Notes under the pieces: generated by a model | The model's database searches: none | Told to the model about the DNA's origin: nothing | Seen by the model: only the letters and a program-made list of their open reading frames with translations | Translations under genes and position numbers: made by a program | Shown here: positions 36,173 through 48,700 of the stretch, piece after piece | How the letters are laid out: each line of letters opens with the position of its first letter | Numbering within the stretch: the first letter of the stretch is position 1 | Source: Puccinia triticina | Lineage: Eukaryota > Basidiomycota > Pucciniomycetes > Pucciniales > Pucciniaceae | NCBI RefSeq assembly: GCF_026914185.1 | Contig: NC_070566.1 | Coordinates: forward strand, 1,178,001-1,242,000 | DNA length: 64,000 bases | Direction: 5' to 3'

Positions 36173-38143
36173 GGCCCTGTTTGGCACTGATATAAATATA
36201 GGTGATATAATCACCGGTTAATTCAATAAAAAATACAAAATTCAACATAAAGCCTCCAAATTTTTTTTGTAGGCAACCAACAGTGCTGTTCTCTTCAACT
36301 GTGAACCCAGAATCAACTTATCCAGCCATCTTCAGCACCATAATACCATTATATCACTTCATATTGGTCAAAAGTGATATATTGGTAGTATGGTGCTGAA
36401 GATGGCTGAATCAGTTGAATCTGATTTCAAAGTTGAAGAGACCAGCACTGTAGGTTGCCTACAAAAAAATATTGGAGGCTTTATGTTGAATTTTGTATTT
36501 TTTACGGATGTACTTCGCGCACTGCGAAAAACTCGTTGCGCACTGCAGGGGGCGTCCACTCGACGTCCCGGCCACAGTGCGCGGAAGCTCAAAACGCTTC
36601 GCGCACTGCAGAAAATAAACCATGAAATTCTCATTTTTTTTTCTGCCAGCCGGCAGAGGGGATCTTTCTTGCCCCTCCTCCATTTTCTTGGGGTATTTGG
36701 ACCCCCCAGCATGACATAAAAAAAGGATGATAAAAAAATACAAAAAATAAGCGGAGCGCCTCCCCGGGTTGCACCCCCCGGGGATTTTTAACCTGCTAAA
36801 AAGCCATGGATCGGGTACCCAGCCCCTCAAAAACAGAGTTCGAGGGGCAGAAGTACATACCCCATGACTTCGCCGTGCGGATGGCCGGCACAGGCTGGTC
36901 CCGGAGCAGAGTACATGCACACTCCCCCGATGACCGGCCAGCACGCACGTGGAGTGCAAATCACCGGTCATTGAGGGGATTACGTACTCCTCTCAATGAC
37001 CGGAACGGTCCCGCTTATCGAGAGGAGTAAACACATCTCTCGATGACCGGAACGGTCCCGGTTATTGAGAGGATTAAATACACCACTTGATGACCGGAAC
37101 GAACCCGGGCATCGAGAAAATAATCATCTTGATGACCGAGTCTGCTGCGGTCACCAAGTAGAGAAACACTCCCTCAATGACCGGAGCAAACTGTTCAAGG
37201 AGAGGATTGATGAACGGTTCGCTCCGGTCATTGAGAGGAGCACTTAATCCCCTCAATGAATGGAACGGACCCGGCCATCAAGAGGAGGAACACTCTTGAT
37301 GACCGGGTCTGTTTCAGTCGTTGAGAGGAGCAGTGTTTACTCCTCTCGATGACCGTGACCGGGTCTGTTCCAGTTGTCGAGAGGAGTAAACACTCCCCTT
37401 GACGACTGGAACAGACCCGGTCATCAAGAGTGTTCCTCCTCTTGATGTCCGGGTCCGTTCCGTTCATCGAGGGGATCAATTGCTCTCGATGACCGGGACT
37501 GTTCCGGTCATCGAGCGGAATGCTTAGTCTCTCGATGACCGGGACTGTTCCGGTCATCGAGAGGTGTGTTTACTCCTCTCGATAAGCGGGACCGTTCCGG
37601 TCATTGAGAGGAGTACGTAATCCCCTTGATGACCGGTGATTTGCACTCCACGTGCGTGCTGGCCGGTCATTGGGGGAGTGTGCATGTACTCCGCTCCGGG
37701 ACCAGCCTGTGCCGGCCATCCGCACGGCGAAGTCATGGGGTATGTACTTCTGCCCCTCGAACTCTGTTTTCAAGGGGCTGGGTACCCGATCCATGGCTTT
37801 TTAGCAGGTTAAGAATCCCCGGGGGGTGCGCTCCACTTATTTTTTGTATTTTTTTATCATCCTTTTTTTATGTCATGCTGGGGGGTCCGAATACCCCAAG
37901 AAAATGGAGGAGGGGAAAGAAAAATCCCCTCTGCCGGCTGGCAGAAAAAAAAATGACAATTTCAAGCTTTTCATTTGCAGTGCGCGAAGCATTTTGAGCT
38001 TCCGCGCACTGTGGCCGGGACGTCGAGTGGACGCCCCCTGCAGTGCGCGACGAGTTTTTCGCAGTGCGCAAAGTACATCCGATTTTTTATTGAATTAATC
38101 AGCGATTATATCACCTATAATTATATCAGTGCCAAACAGGGCC
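36173..38143. mobile_element. Non-autonomous Harbinger relative with giant inverted arms
   Basis: Termini GGCCCTGTTTGGCACTGATA and its complement, flanked by TAA (36170-36172 and 38144-38146), match the Harbinger element at 20485-23481. No transposase remains. Arms of several hundred bases (about 36505-37030 and 37560-38085) are inverted copies of each other. The centre (36980-37620) is a minisatellite whose units are themselves palindromes around TCGATGACCGG. A second small palindromic element (36226-36500) is nested in the left arm. Open frames here come in mirrored pairs and are not believed to be genes. Confidence 0.85.
36226..36500. mobile_element. Palindromic MITE nested in the Harbinger relative
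   Basis: The arms carry AAAATTCAACATAAAGCCTC at the left and the complement at the right, and inner arms CAGCCATCTTCAGCACCATA are also mirrored. The host element's right arm lacks this sequence (it reads ATTGAATTAATCAGCG directly next to the terminus), so this is a later insertion. Confidence 0.65.
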
Positions 38144-38212
38144 TAAGTCCCTCTCTATGTGGAGGGGGGACGCCGTCCCGCAGGGACCCTCCGAAGGATG
38201 GACTTGTGCGCT
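38144..38212. repeat. GC-rich hairpin-forming repeat
   Basis: TAAGTCCCTC ... GGACTTGTGCGCTA encloses a GC-rich palindromic core (GACGCCGTCCCGCAGGGACC). It belongs to the same dispersed family as 4236-4350, 10461-10510 and 41608-41670 and abuts the Harbinger relative exactly. Confidence 0.45.
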
Positions 38213-38376
38213 ATGTCACCCCTCTTGCCTGAGAGCATCAGGAAAATCGAGCTTTTTTTTCAATCTGCTGTACAGCTGCCATCTCTTATTGGGTGACTAC
38301 AAAGTCACCCAGCAAAAAGAGGGGCTTATCCAGGAGAATCTCTGTGTCTACTTCTTGAACTTGTGAGGGCCTTCAA

Positions 38377-40078
38377 TAGGGGGGTTCACAATTGAAATTT
38401 GTAAAACTTTAGGACCCATTTTGACCTGTTTATGAACATATTATTAGGGAGTTGAAAAATCGACTCCCAGGAATTAATAATTCGACTCCCAAACGTCGTT
38501 TACGTCGCGCGGACCGTCTCGGGACGTCTCCCCCGGGTCCGCGCGACCTCGCGCGGCCCCAAAAGCATTTTGGGAGTCGATTTATTAATTCCCCTCTCGA
38601 GGATGGGAGTCGATACATTAATTTAACAAAAAATGACGGAATATACAAAAAAAATATATCTTGTCACTGTTGTACCCAAAAGCCCTAAAGGCTTCACAGA
38701 AATATAAATACACTCTTTAGAGAATATTTTGAGCTTCACGGCATTAGTACTCCTCAGGGAGACCCTGTGTAGCCGGGGGCAGATTTGGTGGATTTCCTAC
38801 TAAGGCAAACCCCCAAAACCTTATCTACGGTACTCCAAACGGCCCCAAAGTTTCTTAGCTATAAGATTACACTCTTTAAAACATATGTTAAGCCTCATAG
38901 CATTAGTACTCCTCAGGGAGACCCTGTGTAGCCGGGGGGTGGATTTGGCCGATTTCCTACTAAGGCAAACCCCCGAAACGTTATCTACGGTGCTCCAAAC
39001 GGCCCCAAATTGTTTTAGCTAGAAAAATAACCTCTTTAGAGAATATTTTGAGCTTCACGGCATTAGTACTCCTCAGGGAGACCCTGTGTAGCCGGGGGCA
39101 GATTTGGCGGATTTCCTACTAAGGCAAACCCCTGAAACCTTATCTACGGTGCTCCAAACGGCCCCAATTTTTTTCTGCTATGAGAATAAACTCTCTAGAA
39201 AACATTATAAGCTCCAAGGAGGTATTACACATCAGGTACACCTTCTATTGGCCGTGGTGTAGCGTAGCGCAGCGCAAATGCACTATTTTTTTGTGTAGCA
39301 TTAGGGCAATCACAGGTATCTGCGCTAACACTAAACTATAAGCTAAATTAGCTTTTCACCCTGTGCGCGTAGCTTTAGCGCTTATGCGCGCGATTGCGCT
39401 CACGCTACGCTAAAAAATAGCGCATTTGCGCTGCGCTACGCTACACCACGGTCAATAGAAGGTGTACCTGATGTGTAATACCTCCTTGGAGCTTATAATG
39501 TTTTCTAAAGAGTGTATTCTTATAGCAGAAAAAATTTGGGGCCGTTTGGAGCACCGTAGATAAGGTTTCGGGGGTTTGCCTTAGTAGGAAATCCGCCAAA
39601 TCTGCCCCCAGCTACACAGGGTCTCCCTGAGGAGTACTAATGCCGTGAAGCTCAAAATATTCTCTAAAGAGTGTATTTATATTGCTGTAAAGCCTTTAGG
39701 GCTTTTGGGTACAACAGTGACAAGATATTTTTTTTTTGTATATTCTGTCATTTTTTGTTAAATTAATGTATCGACTCCCATCCTCGAGAGGGGAATTAAT
39801 AAATCGACTCCCAAAATGCTTTTGGGGCCGCGCGAGGTCGCGCGGACCCGGGGGAGACGTCCCGAGACGGTCCGCGCGACGTAAACGACGTTTGGGAGTC
39901 GATTTATTAATTCCTGGGAGTCGATTTTTCAACTCCCTATTATTAAAAAGTTGATAAATTGCACTGATTGATCAGTCACACCTTTTTCAGGACATCTTGC
40001 CAAAATTGGAAAATTATGTTCATAAAGGCCTTAAATTGGCCTCCAAAGTTTTATAAAATTCAATTGTGAACCCCCCTA
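38377..40078. mobile_element. MITE (TAGGGGGGTTCACAATTGAA family) carrying an inserted foldback element
   Basis: TAGGGGGGTTCACAATTGAA at the left and its close complement at 40059-40078 are the outer termini. Without the foldback element at 38447-39937 the MITE would be only about 200 bp. A related, more decayed copy lies at 42616-43020 and shares both the left phrase (GGTTCACAA...AAAACTTTAG) and the right phrase (GTTCATAAA(G/T)GCCTTAAATT). Confidence 0.6.
38447..39937. mobile_element. 1.5-kb foldback element
   Basis: Termini GGGAGTTGAAAAATCGACTC and its complement are flanked by TATTATTA (38439-38446 and 39938-39945), an 8-bp direct repeat. The left arm contains three tandem units of about 160 bp (GCATTAGTAC starts at 38741, 38900 and 39060), while the right arm has one inverted unit. 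The outer 240 bases of each arm, including a GC-rich core near 38510-38560 and 39830-39885, are near-perfect mirror copies. The loop (39249-39462) is a TAGCG-rich hairpin. There is no transposase. An 8-bp duplication would fit hAT, but the target is low-complexity. Confidence 0.75.
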
Positions 40079-40091
40079 ATGTTTGGTTAAT

Positions 40092-40274
40092 TTATGGTGT
40101 TCAAAGTTGATTTGCATAATTTTATGCATGCATAAATCATAAAATCATAAAAATATTTTGGTGAGGAAATTTTGTATTACATAATCAGACAGTCATATCC
40201 CCTGCAAGAAAAAATTTATGATTTTATGATTTATGCATGCATAAAATTATGCAAACCAACTTTGAACACCATAA
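40092..40274. mobile_element. MITE, TTATGGTGTTCAAA family, copy 2
   Basis: TTATGGTGTTCAAAGTTG and its complement bound about 180 bp with inner arms TTTATGCATGCATAAATCAT. It shares termini and layout with 4914-5076 but not the central sequence. Confidence 0.65.
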
Positions 40275-42158
40275 TTGTGTGTTTTCCAATTTTGTTTGTC
40301 CAAAGAGACTGAAACAACAAGTCCTGTATCAACTGCCACATCTCATGGAACAAAGATTCCACATGAAATACAGCAGTTGAAATGATTAATCAAAAAGTGT
40401 AAAGAACCATTGCTACTTAAATGACTATACGTACTCATGGGCTACAGTCATTGAAACAGCATAGTATGTTTCAGCACTGAATACAGTTTGAATGTGTGGA
40501 AGTGCCTGGAATTCAAGTGTAATGCCCAAGAGGAAATAAAAAATCTACACCGCGGGACAAGTGGGGCGTCAAATTGGCGGCGACCGTGGCGCCCCATTGA
40601 CCCCGCATGGGAAACTGTGCCTCAGTGGCGCGCTGTGACCATACCCTCCACGGGCGCTCTCTATACGCCCATGTGGCGAGTGGGGTGACGCCACACATGC
40701 GTTGCCTGATGTCCAACAACCGGGGGGGAAAGGATTGCCGCCCCTGGCAAAAGAATTAGTTGACTGCGTGCAGGTTTGAACACACGGCTCAGCCGGGCTT
40801 TCTCGGCTGCACTCTGTACTGGCTGCGCTAATGTGGTTTCAGTTGAATTCAGGCGGGAAACATGGGTTTTCAATCTCCCTCAATCTTCATCTCCTCCAGA
40901 GGGATGTGTGAACAGAGGCTTGGGATCCATGCTGACTCTGTCAAACAAACCAAGAAGGTAGTTGGAGGCGATGTGATGTGTTCATGCGGCGCGCGTTCTC
41001 CTCCATTGCACTCTACCCACACGTGCTCACGAGAAAACTAAGGACTTCGATGTAAAACTGATTCCTAGGATTGTCAAGTCGCAAAGGTATGAGAGTTATC
41101 CCACATAGCTCCATGAGTTGGCATGGATATCTTCTTTGGCATAGTCAGCAGGGACGCAGCTCGCACCGCTCAACTCCGGCGGGGGTTCAACCCCGCCCTC
41201 ATCTTTTTGTCTGAACTGCCAAGCCAGACCTCACCCCCTGATTGGAGTATGTACCAGCTTGGGCGCCCCATGGACGCCCCTGTCCATGCCGCGCTTGTGG
41301 GGCATCACCACACACTTGAGGTGGAAGTCCAGCGAGCGCCCATGGAGAGTATGGTCATAGCGCGGGCCAGAGACGTATGCGTCCTCTGGGACGTCACAGC
41401 CTTTCAGGAATCGCCCCGCGGTGTACACATCAGGATAGTGAAGGCAGTTGATGGGATGGAGACAAAAAAAATAGTAGGTACATGGGGACCGCTTGCGTGG
41501 TCCCAGAAATGAAAACTAGAAGGAAAAGCGTCCAGAGACAAGTGTGTGAGGTTGATTATGAAAAACTGCCCACCAAAAGCTGAAATGCTCTCAGGCCACG
41601 GAGTTGACTTAGCACATATGTCCCTCCTTCGGAGCTTGCTGCGCTCCCCCAAGGAGGGAAATTAGCTAAGTTAGAGTGAAAATGATCATGATGATCTTTA
41701 TTTCACGATGCAAGGCAAAAACAAAAAAAAATGGAATTACGGAATGCCATGATTTGTACACAATATAACAATCCCTCATCCCACTTAATCGTACAATCAC
41801 TCTGAACAGTCCACGCCCTGGAGCCAACACAAGGTTGACAAAAATTGTTATTCTTGGGATGCCCCAAAAAACCCTCCCGGCGTGCAGAAGCCACCTCAAT
41901 GATGATCATCTGCCACTTTTGTTGCCCGTTAACTTCAATCACAATCCCCCTACCGGCAACAATATCACACAAGTCCCTAGACACCCCAGAAACGTACAAA
42001 CAAACAACCCGTTCTCTCTCAAGAATTAACATGCTGTAGATTAGCTAATGGACACTTCGTTTAACTCCCCTTGGAAGTCCTTGCTCCATCTTGTCACCTG
42101 GTTTTGTGAATCATGTTTTTCTCCCTGCCCGGTGCATAAATTTCTACCCTTCTTATAA
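40275..42158. other. Unassigned region, possible protein fragment on the minus strand
   Basis: The minus-strand frame at 41703-42032 is open for 109 codons (LILERERVVCLYVSGVSRD...) with balanced composition and might be an exon remnant, but another frame over the same bases also looks protein-like and no splice partners were found. The plus-strand frame at 41123-41512 is open but unrecognised. A GC-rich hairpin of the dispersed family lies at 41608-41670 (CTTAGCACATATGTCCCTCC with a mirrored partner). No gene is called. Confidence 0.3.
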
Positions 42159-42387
42159 TAGGGGGTTTCAAAGTTGGCCAGATTCAACTTGCATGCACTT
42201 TTGCAAGTCGGTGTTTGAGTCCATTCTTGAACACACCGAGTTGCAAAAGTGCATGCAAGCCACACTGTAATACACCCCCTAAGCCTGCTTGGATGTTTTT
42301 TTTCAAATTTGGTGTTCAATGAAAGCCTTGAACACCAACTTGCAAAAGTGCATGCAAGTTGCCCATGGCCAACTTTGAATCCCCCTA
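42159..42387. mobile_element. MITE, TAGGGGGTTTCAAAGTTGG family
   Basis: TAGGGGGTTTCAAAGTTGGC and its near-complement GGCCAACTTTGAATCCCCCTA bound 229 bp; subterminal arms CAACTTGCATGCACTTTTGC are also mirrored. The length and lack of coding capacity fit a MITE. TA at each edge may be the target site. Confidence 0.7.
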
Positions 42388-42615
42388 ATACATACTTGGC
42401 CGGACTGAACCCCACACGCTTCCGTCATGGACCCCTTGCCAGTACAAAGTGGTGTTGCAACCCAAAGTGAGTTGTGAGCAGTACCTTTTGTTCCAGCTCT
42501 GGGTTTGTTGAGCAGTGCTGGGACAGAGCAGAAACCACAAATGCTTCATTATCTGCACTGTAAGAAGATGTGTGTGAATCAAGCAGATATTTTAAAGTCA
42601 GGTTGAAATTATCCT

Positions 42616-43020
42616 ATGAGGGAGGTTCACAACTGAAAGTTGCAAAACTTTAGAGCCCATAGAGAAAGTCAAGCAAGTGCCAAACATTCAACATGTGAAA
42701 GCTCTAAAAGGAATCTGGTAATGTAACTTAAACCTTTGACATAGGTTGCCTTGAACTAAGCTTCAATACACAGTCACTGTGCAACAAAAAACTGATGTTT
42801 GCTTGAGCAGAGGCAGAATGGAAGTTACACAGGATTATGTTACATGCCAACTGGTAGCAGTGCACAACTCTTTCTTATAGTGTTATGGACATTTTTTTAA
42901 ATTTGATATTTTGTACCAATTAATCATTAACATGCAATCACATACAGCTTGCCATATTACTTTTACGATTTTGTTCATAAATGCCTTAAATTTACCTCCC
43001 AAGTTTTGAAAATTAGAATA
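42616..43020. mobile_element. Decayed MITE related to 38377-40078
   Basis: The left end (GGAGGTTCACAACTGAAAGT, then AAAACTTTAGAGCCCAT) and right end (GTTCATAAATGCCTTAAATT, ACCTCCCAAGTTTTGAAAAT) match the outer MITE at 38377-40078, which was later interrupted by the foldback element. The right terminus itself is eroded. Confidence 0.5.
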
Positions 43021-45789
43021 TTGGTGATTAGATTATCAATGTCCATTGATTTTGACACAACCAAATGTTAAAATAAAGGGGACAGATGACCTTATATATG
43101 AAGGGATTCTGCTGTAATATTTTGATTAATTTCTTGATTGGTTTGGAGTTCACATATCATCATCATGCTCCAATTCATTGATCAACTTGATCCTTGGTAA
43201 TAGAAAAATGGTGGTCAAACTGTGATTGCTCTTTTTGGAGTTCCTGGCAATTAGCCATGGGGTATCAGGCGGGAGCTAAAACTCTCAGTGCTCTTCCAGT
43301 TGTAGTACCAAAATACCGCTAGGGGAAGACTGGTTAAAAAAAGTTTTATGTTTGAGGTTCTGTAATAAATTAGAATGGGGAGCAGTGTTTTTCAAAGCAG
43401 TGCAATAATCATTAAAGTAGAATCTGTTGCATGATTCCTAAAATTACCTTCACAATTTTTCTTTTTTTTAAAAAAAAACTGCTGGTTTTGTTTCCCGCCA
43501 GTCAAACTCCCCTATACTTATTAACCCACTCCCTCTGTAATTGCCTGTTGCCATGAAGTTGCTAAAATGTGCTATGAGAGAGGAGTGTGGACTAAAACCA
43601 GGGGATATTTGACTGGAAAGGAAAAGTCTTCAACTGTCCACAAAGTACTCCAGTAAGCCTTGTTCAACTACCCAAACTACACGCTGATCATCACCGGCCA
43701 TTTTCACGGCGAGGGGGGGGGGGGGGGGGCGCGGTGAGAATAAAGGATGGTTAGTTGGTAGAAATGACCACTTTCCGCCTTCTTCAAGAATATATATATC
43801 TGGGCTGAGTGATTATTGATGTCTCGGATCTGCACTGCTACTTTCCGCTAGCATTCAGTGCTCCACAATGAGCCTGATCTATAGCGTAATAATCCGCAGG
43901 TGGTAAGCTCCGCACTCCGCAAGCACAAGTCCGCAATAGCAATCCCGTAAGCAAAAGGTAAGGGTCACATAAAACTCTGCTAATACTCTAGTACCCGTAA
44001 GTTGTAAGTACAAGAATGATTAGTAGTGAGTAAGATGATAGGATAAAGAAAAGAGAAGAGAAACTGTGAACCTCCACCAGTACCAATTTTCCGCACATCA
44101 TTGTCCCAGGCTTTGCTCCTCTCCAACGCTTGACCTCCCAAGTCCTCTGTCTAGCCCCTGCCAGTCAGCCTCCCACCAGTGCCTCCAACCCAACTCCACC
44201 CGCTAGTGGAACCCACTTTGGCTGTCCTGGCTCACCACTGCTAGATTTTGTTCCGCCACAGTCCAGCCCTGCCTATCCAATCCAGTCCAAATGCCCAATC
44301 CAAATTCTGTGATCCACAATCCTTGTATTCTGTCCACGTGCGACTTTCCATAAACTTTCTGAGTGTGATTTTCTGGCATCATCCTCAGTGCTTATGTCAC
44401 CAAAATGCATTCTGCACTCAGCCGCTTTGTGCATTCCCGCCCCTGCTATTGCTGAGTGGACATTCTACCACACCTGCCCATATAAATCACCACACTGTGG
44501 CGCTACTAAATGTGCCCCTCTGTAGAACCAGGACCAAGAATTTTCTGTTTTAGACAAGTGAGATAAGTGATCCAACCTCGAGAGGAGCACACAAGCAAGA
44601 CACACAACAACCAACGTTTTAGACTAAGACAAGTGAGATAAGTGATCTGACTTTGACACACAACAACCAATGTAAGAGAGAAAAATGATGAGAACATGGT
44701 GATGATGGAAGATAGTGAAAGAACAATACCTGAGACACAAGATGCGTGGATCAGTTGAGGAGGAATGCCGAGTTGAATGAATGAAGAAAAAGAGAACCTG
44801 TACAATGTGCCCGCGGGCTCTTGACTACATACAACTAGGTCTATGACTACTGCGGCAAAGCTACTTGAAACTATAACAAGATGACTAACAGGAACCCTGG
44901 ATAGTTCAATACAACCCTGGCCAATCCTCCCCACTTGCCCACCCGCCCATGATGTTCACAGAGAAAAATACAAAAGATAGCACAAGGGGTACCTGTTGTA
45001 CCTGCCAAAAGTGCCGCTGGTGCCCGCCAGGTGGTGCCGGGTGTGGTGTGAGGTACTGAATTTTGCAAGAAAAGCAAGCAGGTAGTCATTATTCAATTTG
45101 TCAGGACTGATGAGTGAATTTCTCAGTCTGGCTAACTTATATAGACTAATTACACATGATCAACTTGTAAGTGGGTGCAAGGATTCAAGCATAATGAATA
45201 AAAAAAGACACAAGCATAACTGACACATGAAACAAGTGAAATGAGAATAAAAAGGAAAGAAGACTGGGAGAGCAAGGAAAAGTGAAATTCCAACACAAAG
45301 CAGTGAATATTTGCATTGTTAATCATTTTAGTGTGTTCAATGTGGTGTGACTAGGGAAACAATCCAATACCCCTCACCTCCTGAAATGAGTTTCTGGGTT
45401 GTTCAATATGTCACTTTTGTTTTAAAATTTCAAGTTCTTTTGAACACTTGTTCATAATTTTTCGGGAGGATTTATCAGAAGAAAAACTTGGACTAAGACG
45501 AGCGGCGGCGCAGCCACCCTACAAGTTTAGCTCAGGTGAACGACAAGAAAAATTGCAATCTTCAAAAGAGCAGATTAAGCTTGAATGATACATAGATTTA
45601 ATTCACACGTTAAATGACTGTTAGTTCTGGTAGTACAACACCATATCATTTTTTGATAATCTAGGAATGAAACGGAGGATGGGGGTGTGCAGTTTTCGTT
45701 ATGAAGTGAGCTTGATGTGGAATAGCTCATGATTCACATTGACAATGTGATTTACGATCATCACATTTCACTTGGGTAATCTTGGTTTA
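43021..45789. other. Long region without a supported gene
   Basis: It contains a G run of about 18 bases near 43712-43729, a partial tandem duplication near 44550-44670 (GACAAGTGAGATAAGTGAT twice), and AT-rich stretches. 43800-45100 has mixed composition with short frames only. I see no domain, no terminal repeat pair and no convincing exon chain. Confidence 0.4.
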
Positions 45790-48700
45790 TCAGGCTCCCG
45801 GCTCGATTGCGTCCATTGGTTCTGTTCGAGAATCACAAAGAGCTATGCTCTCCTCCGGGATTTCGAACCGCCTGACCGCATCTGGCTGGACCACTACGAT
45901 CCCGGCAAATCCTGCAGGGAAAGATAAATTGAGATAATGTGCCGTTTCAGCCATTCTGCAAAGAAAGTAATATTTTTAAAGGTTCGTTTACCCACCGCCA
46001 GCTCTATGAGATCCCGCCGGGTGATAATTCGGGACAGTGGTACAAATTGAGGGATCAGTTGGAGGTCAGTTTCCACTAACTTCTGTGCGAGGGCTGTTCC
46101 CGATTGTGAGATTCTCCCACTTACATGTGCCAGCCGATGTGACAGTGCTGAGCGAAGAAACCAAATGGATGCGCGGAAATTAGCTACGGCTTAGATGATC
46201 CAAATAAGATTGAATTGGTTGCACGTACCATGATCCAAGCACCCGGGATATCAGCAAGGATTCGAATGACCACGAATGAAGCCGGAGGTACAACAACAGT
46301 ATCCCTGAAATTTCAGAAAAAAAAAAAGCAATCAACCAAGTCATCAAATTCACGAACCGCGTACATAATACAGAGCTACCGAGTGCGAAAAAGAAAATGA
46401 CCACTGACCTCCGCAGAGGATTGTCAGTATTGTACTCAAGTTGTGAAAGTCTTTCTGCTGTGGGAAATCCTCTTCCAAAAGCAACTATGTGCATATCCAT
46501 CGCGTGCTGATTATATTTTCAAAAATAATCCAGTCAAGTCAGCACGCAAGAGTTTCATCCGTAGGAGCCACAGGAAAGTATGAAAATGCGAGAGAGTGAT
46601 AATACCAAGTGGTAAGGGTGACTTCCCGTAGCATCTACGTTGACCAGATATAGATCATACCATTCCGGAGTTGGAAACTAGAAGCGGACTTGGTAAATAA
46701 CCACATTGCGCGTGAATTGTTTTACTAATCAGTCAAACTTACAATAACATTCGCAACTCGTGAACTATTAATTGTGCCGACGCCTCCGGGTGTCAGATCA
46801 TGGAGAACAGGTTGGTATGGATATGCTAGAAAGGCAGAAGCGGAAGATGGCAACAGATCAGCGATTAAGCATTTGTGGAAATTTTCGAAAGTGCGATCGG
46901 TGCAATTGAACTTACTCGCCCAAGAGATATTATTCATAAAATATTTGCCTATCGTTCCTACCGGGGTCGGGGGAGGCCCTGCCAGCCTTGTGACTCCTAG
47001 AAGACTGGGTCTATATCCAAAGGGCGGCGGAATCTCATGGGTAATTTCCACTTGCCTTTTATTGGACAGAGCACGAAGTGGAGACGATTTCTCCTGATGC
47101 GTTTCTCCCCTGCCGGAGCCGGATCTGCGAGGAATTACGTGGCTGCCGTTTCGATCTTCAGCAGCACTCTTGCTGTCCGCAGAGCGCGCGACTGGCTGGC
47201 TTGGGGTAACGAATTTTTTCTTCTCTCGTAGATTTTGGTCACGGGTCCAGTCAAGATTCAGTTCCTCGGCTATTTTGACTGCGTCACTTCGTGAGAGGTG
47301 TTCCTGAGTATTATTGATGAATTGGAATCCAAAACCAGCCTCAAAGCGTCCTGAACCAACGACTGAGGCGGGGACACTGCGTTTCACAATAGGGACCATG
47401 ATTTTGGGGTCGATGTCAAGGCATTCTTGCGGGAAATCTTGTGGCCAACCACGCGTATTCGGGAGAGCTTTGGAAATCTTGACAGGTTTAGCATTGTCAT
47501 TTACTACTCTTAGAACTCCAAAGGCGGTGTCTTGGATGTCGTTCGGAACCCTATAGTATGAAGAAAAATGAGTGGTCAGCTTGGGACTTTTCACGAAAGT
47601 GCTTGTGCGGTCAAGCTGGAGGATTACCAGGACCAGCAATCTGAGTCCATCGTAGCCCTCATGTGAAAGTTTCTGCCTGCATCTTTTTCCTTTGTTTGAA
47701 TTATTACTGAATATCTTTGTCCATTATGAAGCCAAACATGTCGAAAGTCGGAAGCTGAGGAAACAAGAACAATCAGTGAATGTGGCACAGAAAAGAAGTG
47801 AAAACGCGTGGGCTTCAGGACGATATAAGTAGAGAACGCGGCCAAACGTACGTCCATAAACTGGTGTGCTATCAGCTTCGGTTATGTTCAGCATGTGTTC
47901 ATCGACTGAATAAAAAAACATGGCATGAACGCCGGCGTTTATCAGGCGGAATCTGATCCTTTGGCCAGCAGTGATGGTGAATTCGGGCGGGGATGTAACC
48001 TGTTTGCATTGTTGAGTAGTAGTTGCTAGGGAGCAATTCCATTCACCGACTCCATTGATCAGTGCGGAGTTTGCGCCGGGTGCAGCTGCAGTTCCAATGT
48101 GGCCTGCTTCGCTAAGCATCTCGCGGACGATATCGCTCGAAGTGCTGGGGGGAAAAACGTTTATAATTAAGATTAACAAGTTCAATCACTTTCAACAGAA
48201 GGGAAGGGGCCGGAATACTCAACTTGTGATACCAATCGCTCAGCATTAGGACCACATCTTCATCGAAATCAACGGATCTTTTGAGCGGATCTTTTGGCGA
48301 ATGGATAATCATAGGGCCGTTTATCCCATCTGCCATCAAATTTTGGTGATGAGAACTGCAAGGTTGATTGTGAGGAACGTGATGTACTTCGATGATGAAG
48401 CAGAAAGGCGAAAATAAGTATGTGTAGAGAACATTTTCGAAAACTTACTGGTACCCTATTCGGCATTGGGCAAGAAAAGAAAATAGAATGGCAATTATCA
48501 GTGACCCCAAAGAGCCTTATGGAACTGCAGGTATTCACACGAAGCGTGGTAAAAAGGAGATATGACGAGACTCACAAAAAGTCCCGAATCTGTGTAAGGT
48601 AATGAATGCGCGATTAGCGCAGTAAAATAAATTGAATGGGTGTGATCCCATTCGGCGGCTCTTTCTAGTTCAGGAGGAATAAAGGCATTGAACTCAACTG

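Noticed and set aside
36390..38098. Mirrored open frames in the Harbinger relative
   Set aside because: They occur as reverse-complement pairs in the inverted arms and have no protein-like motifs.
41170..41200. GGGGTTCAACCCCGCC resembling a tRNA T-arm
   Set aside because: The stem does not pair at the required positions and no other tRNA arms are present.
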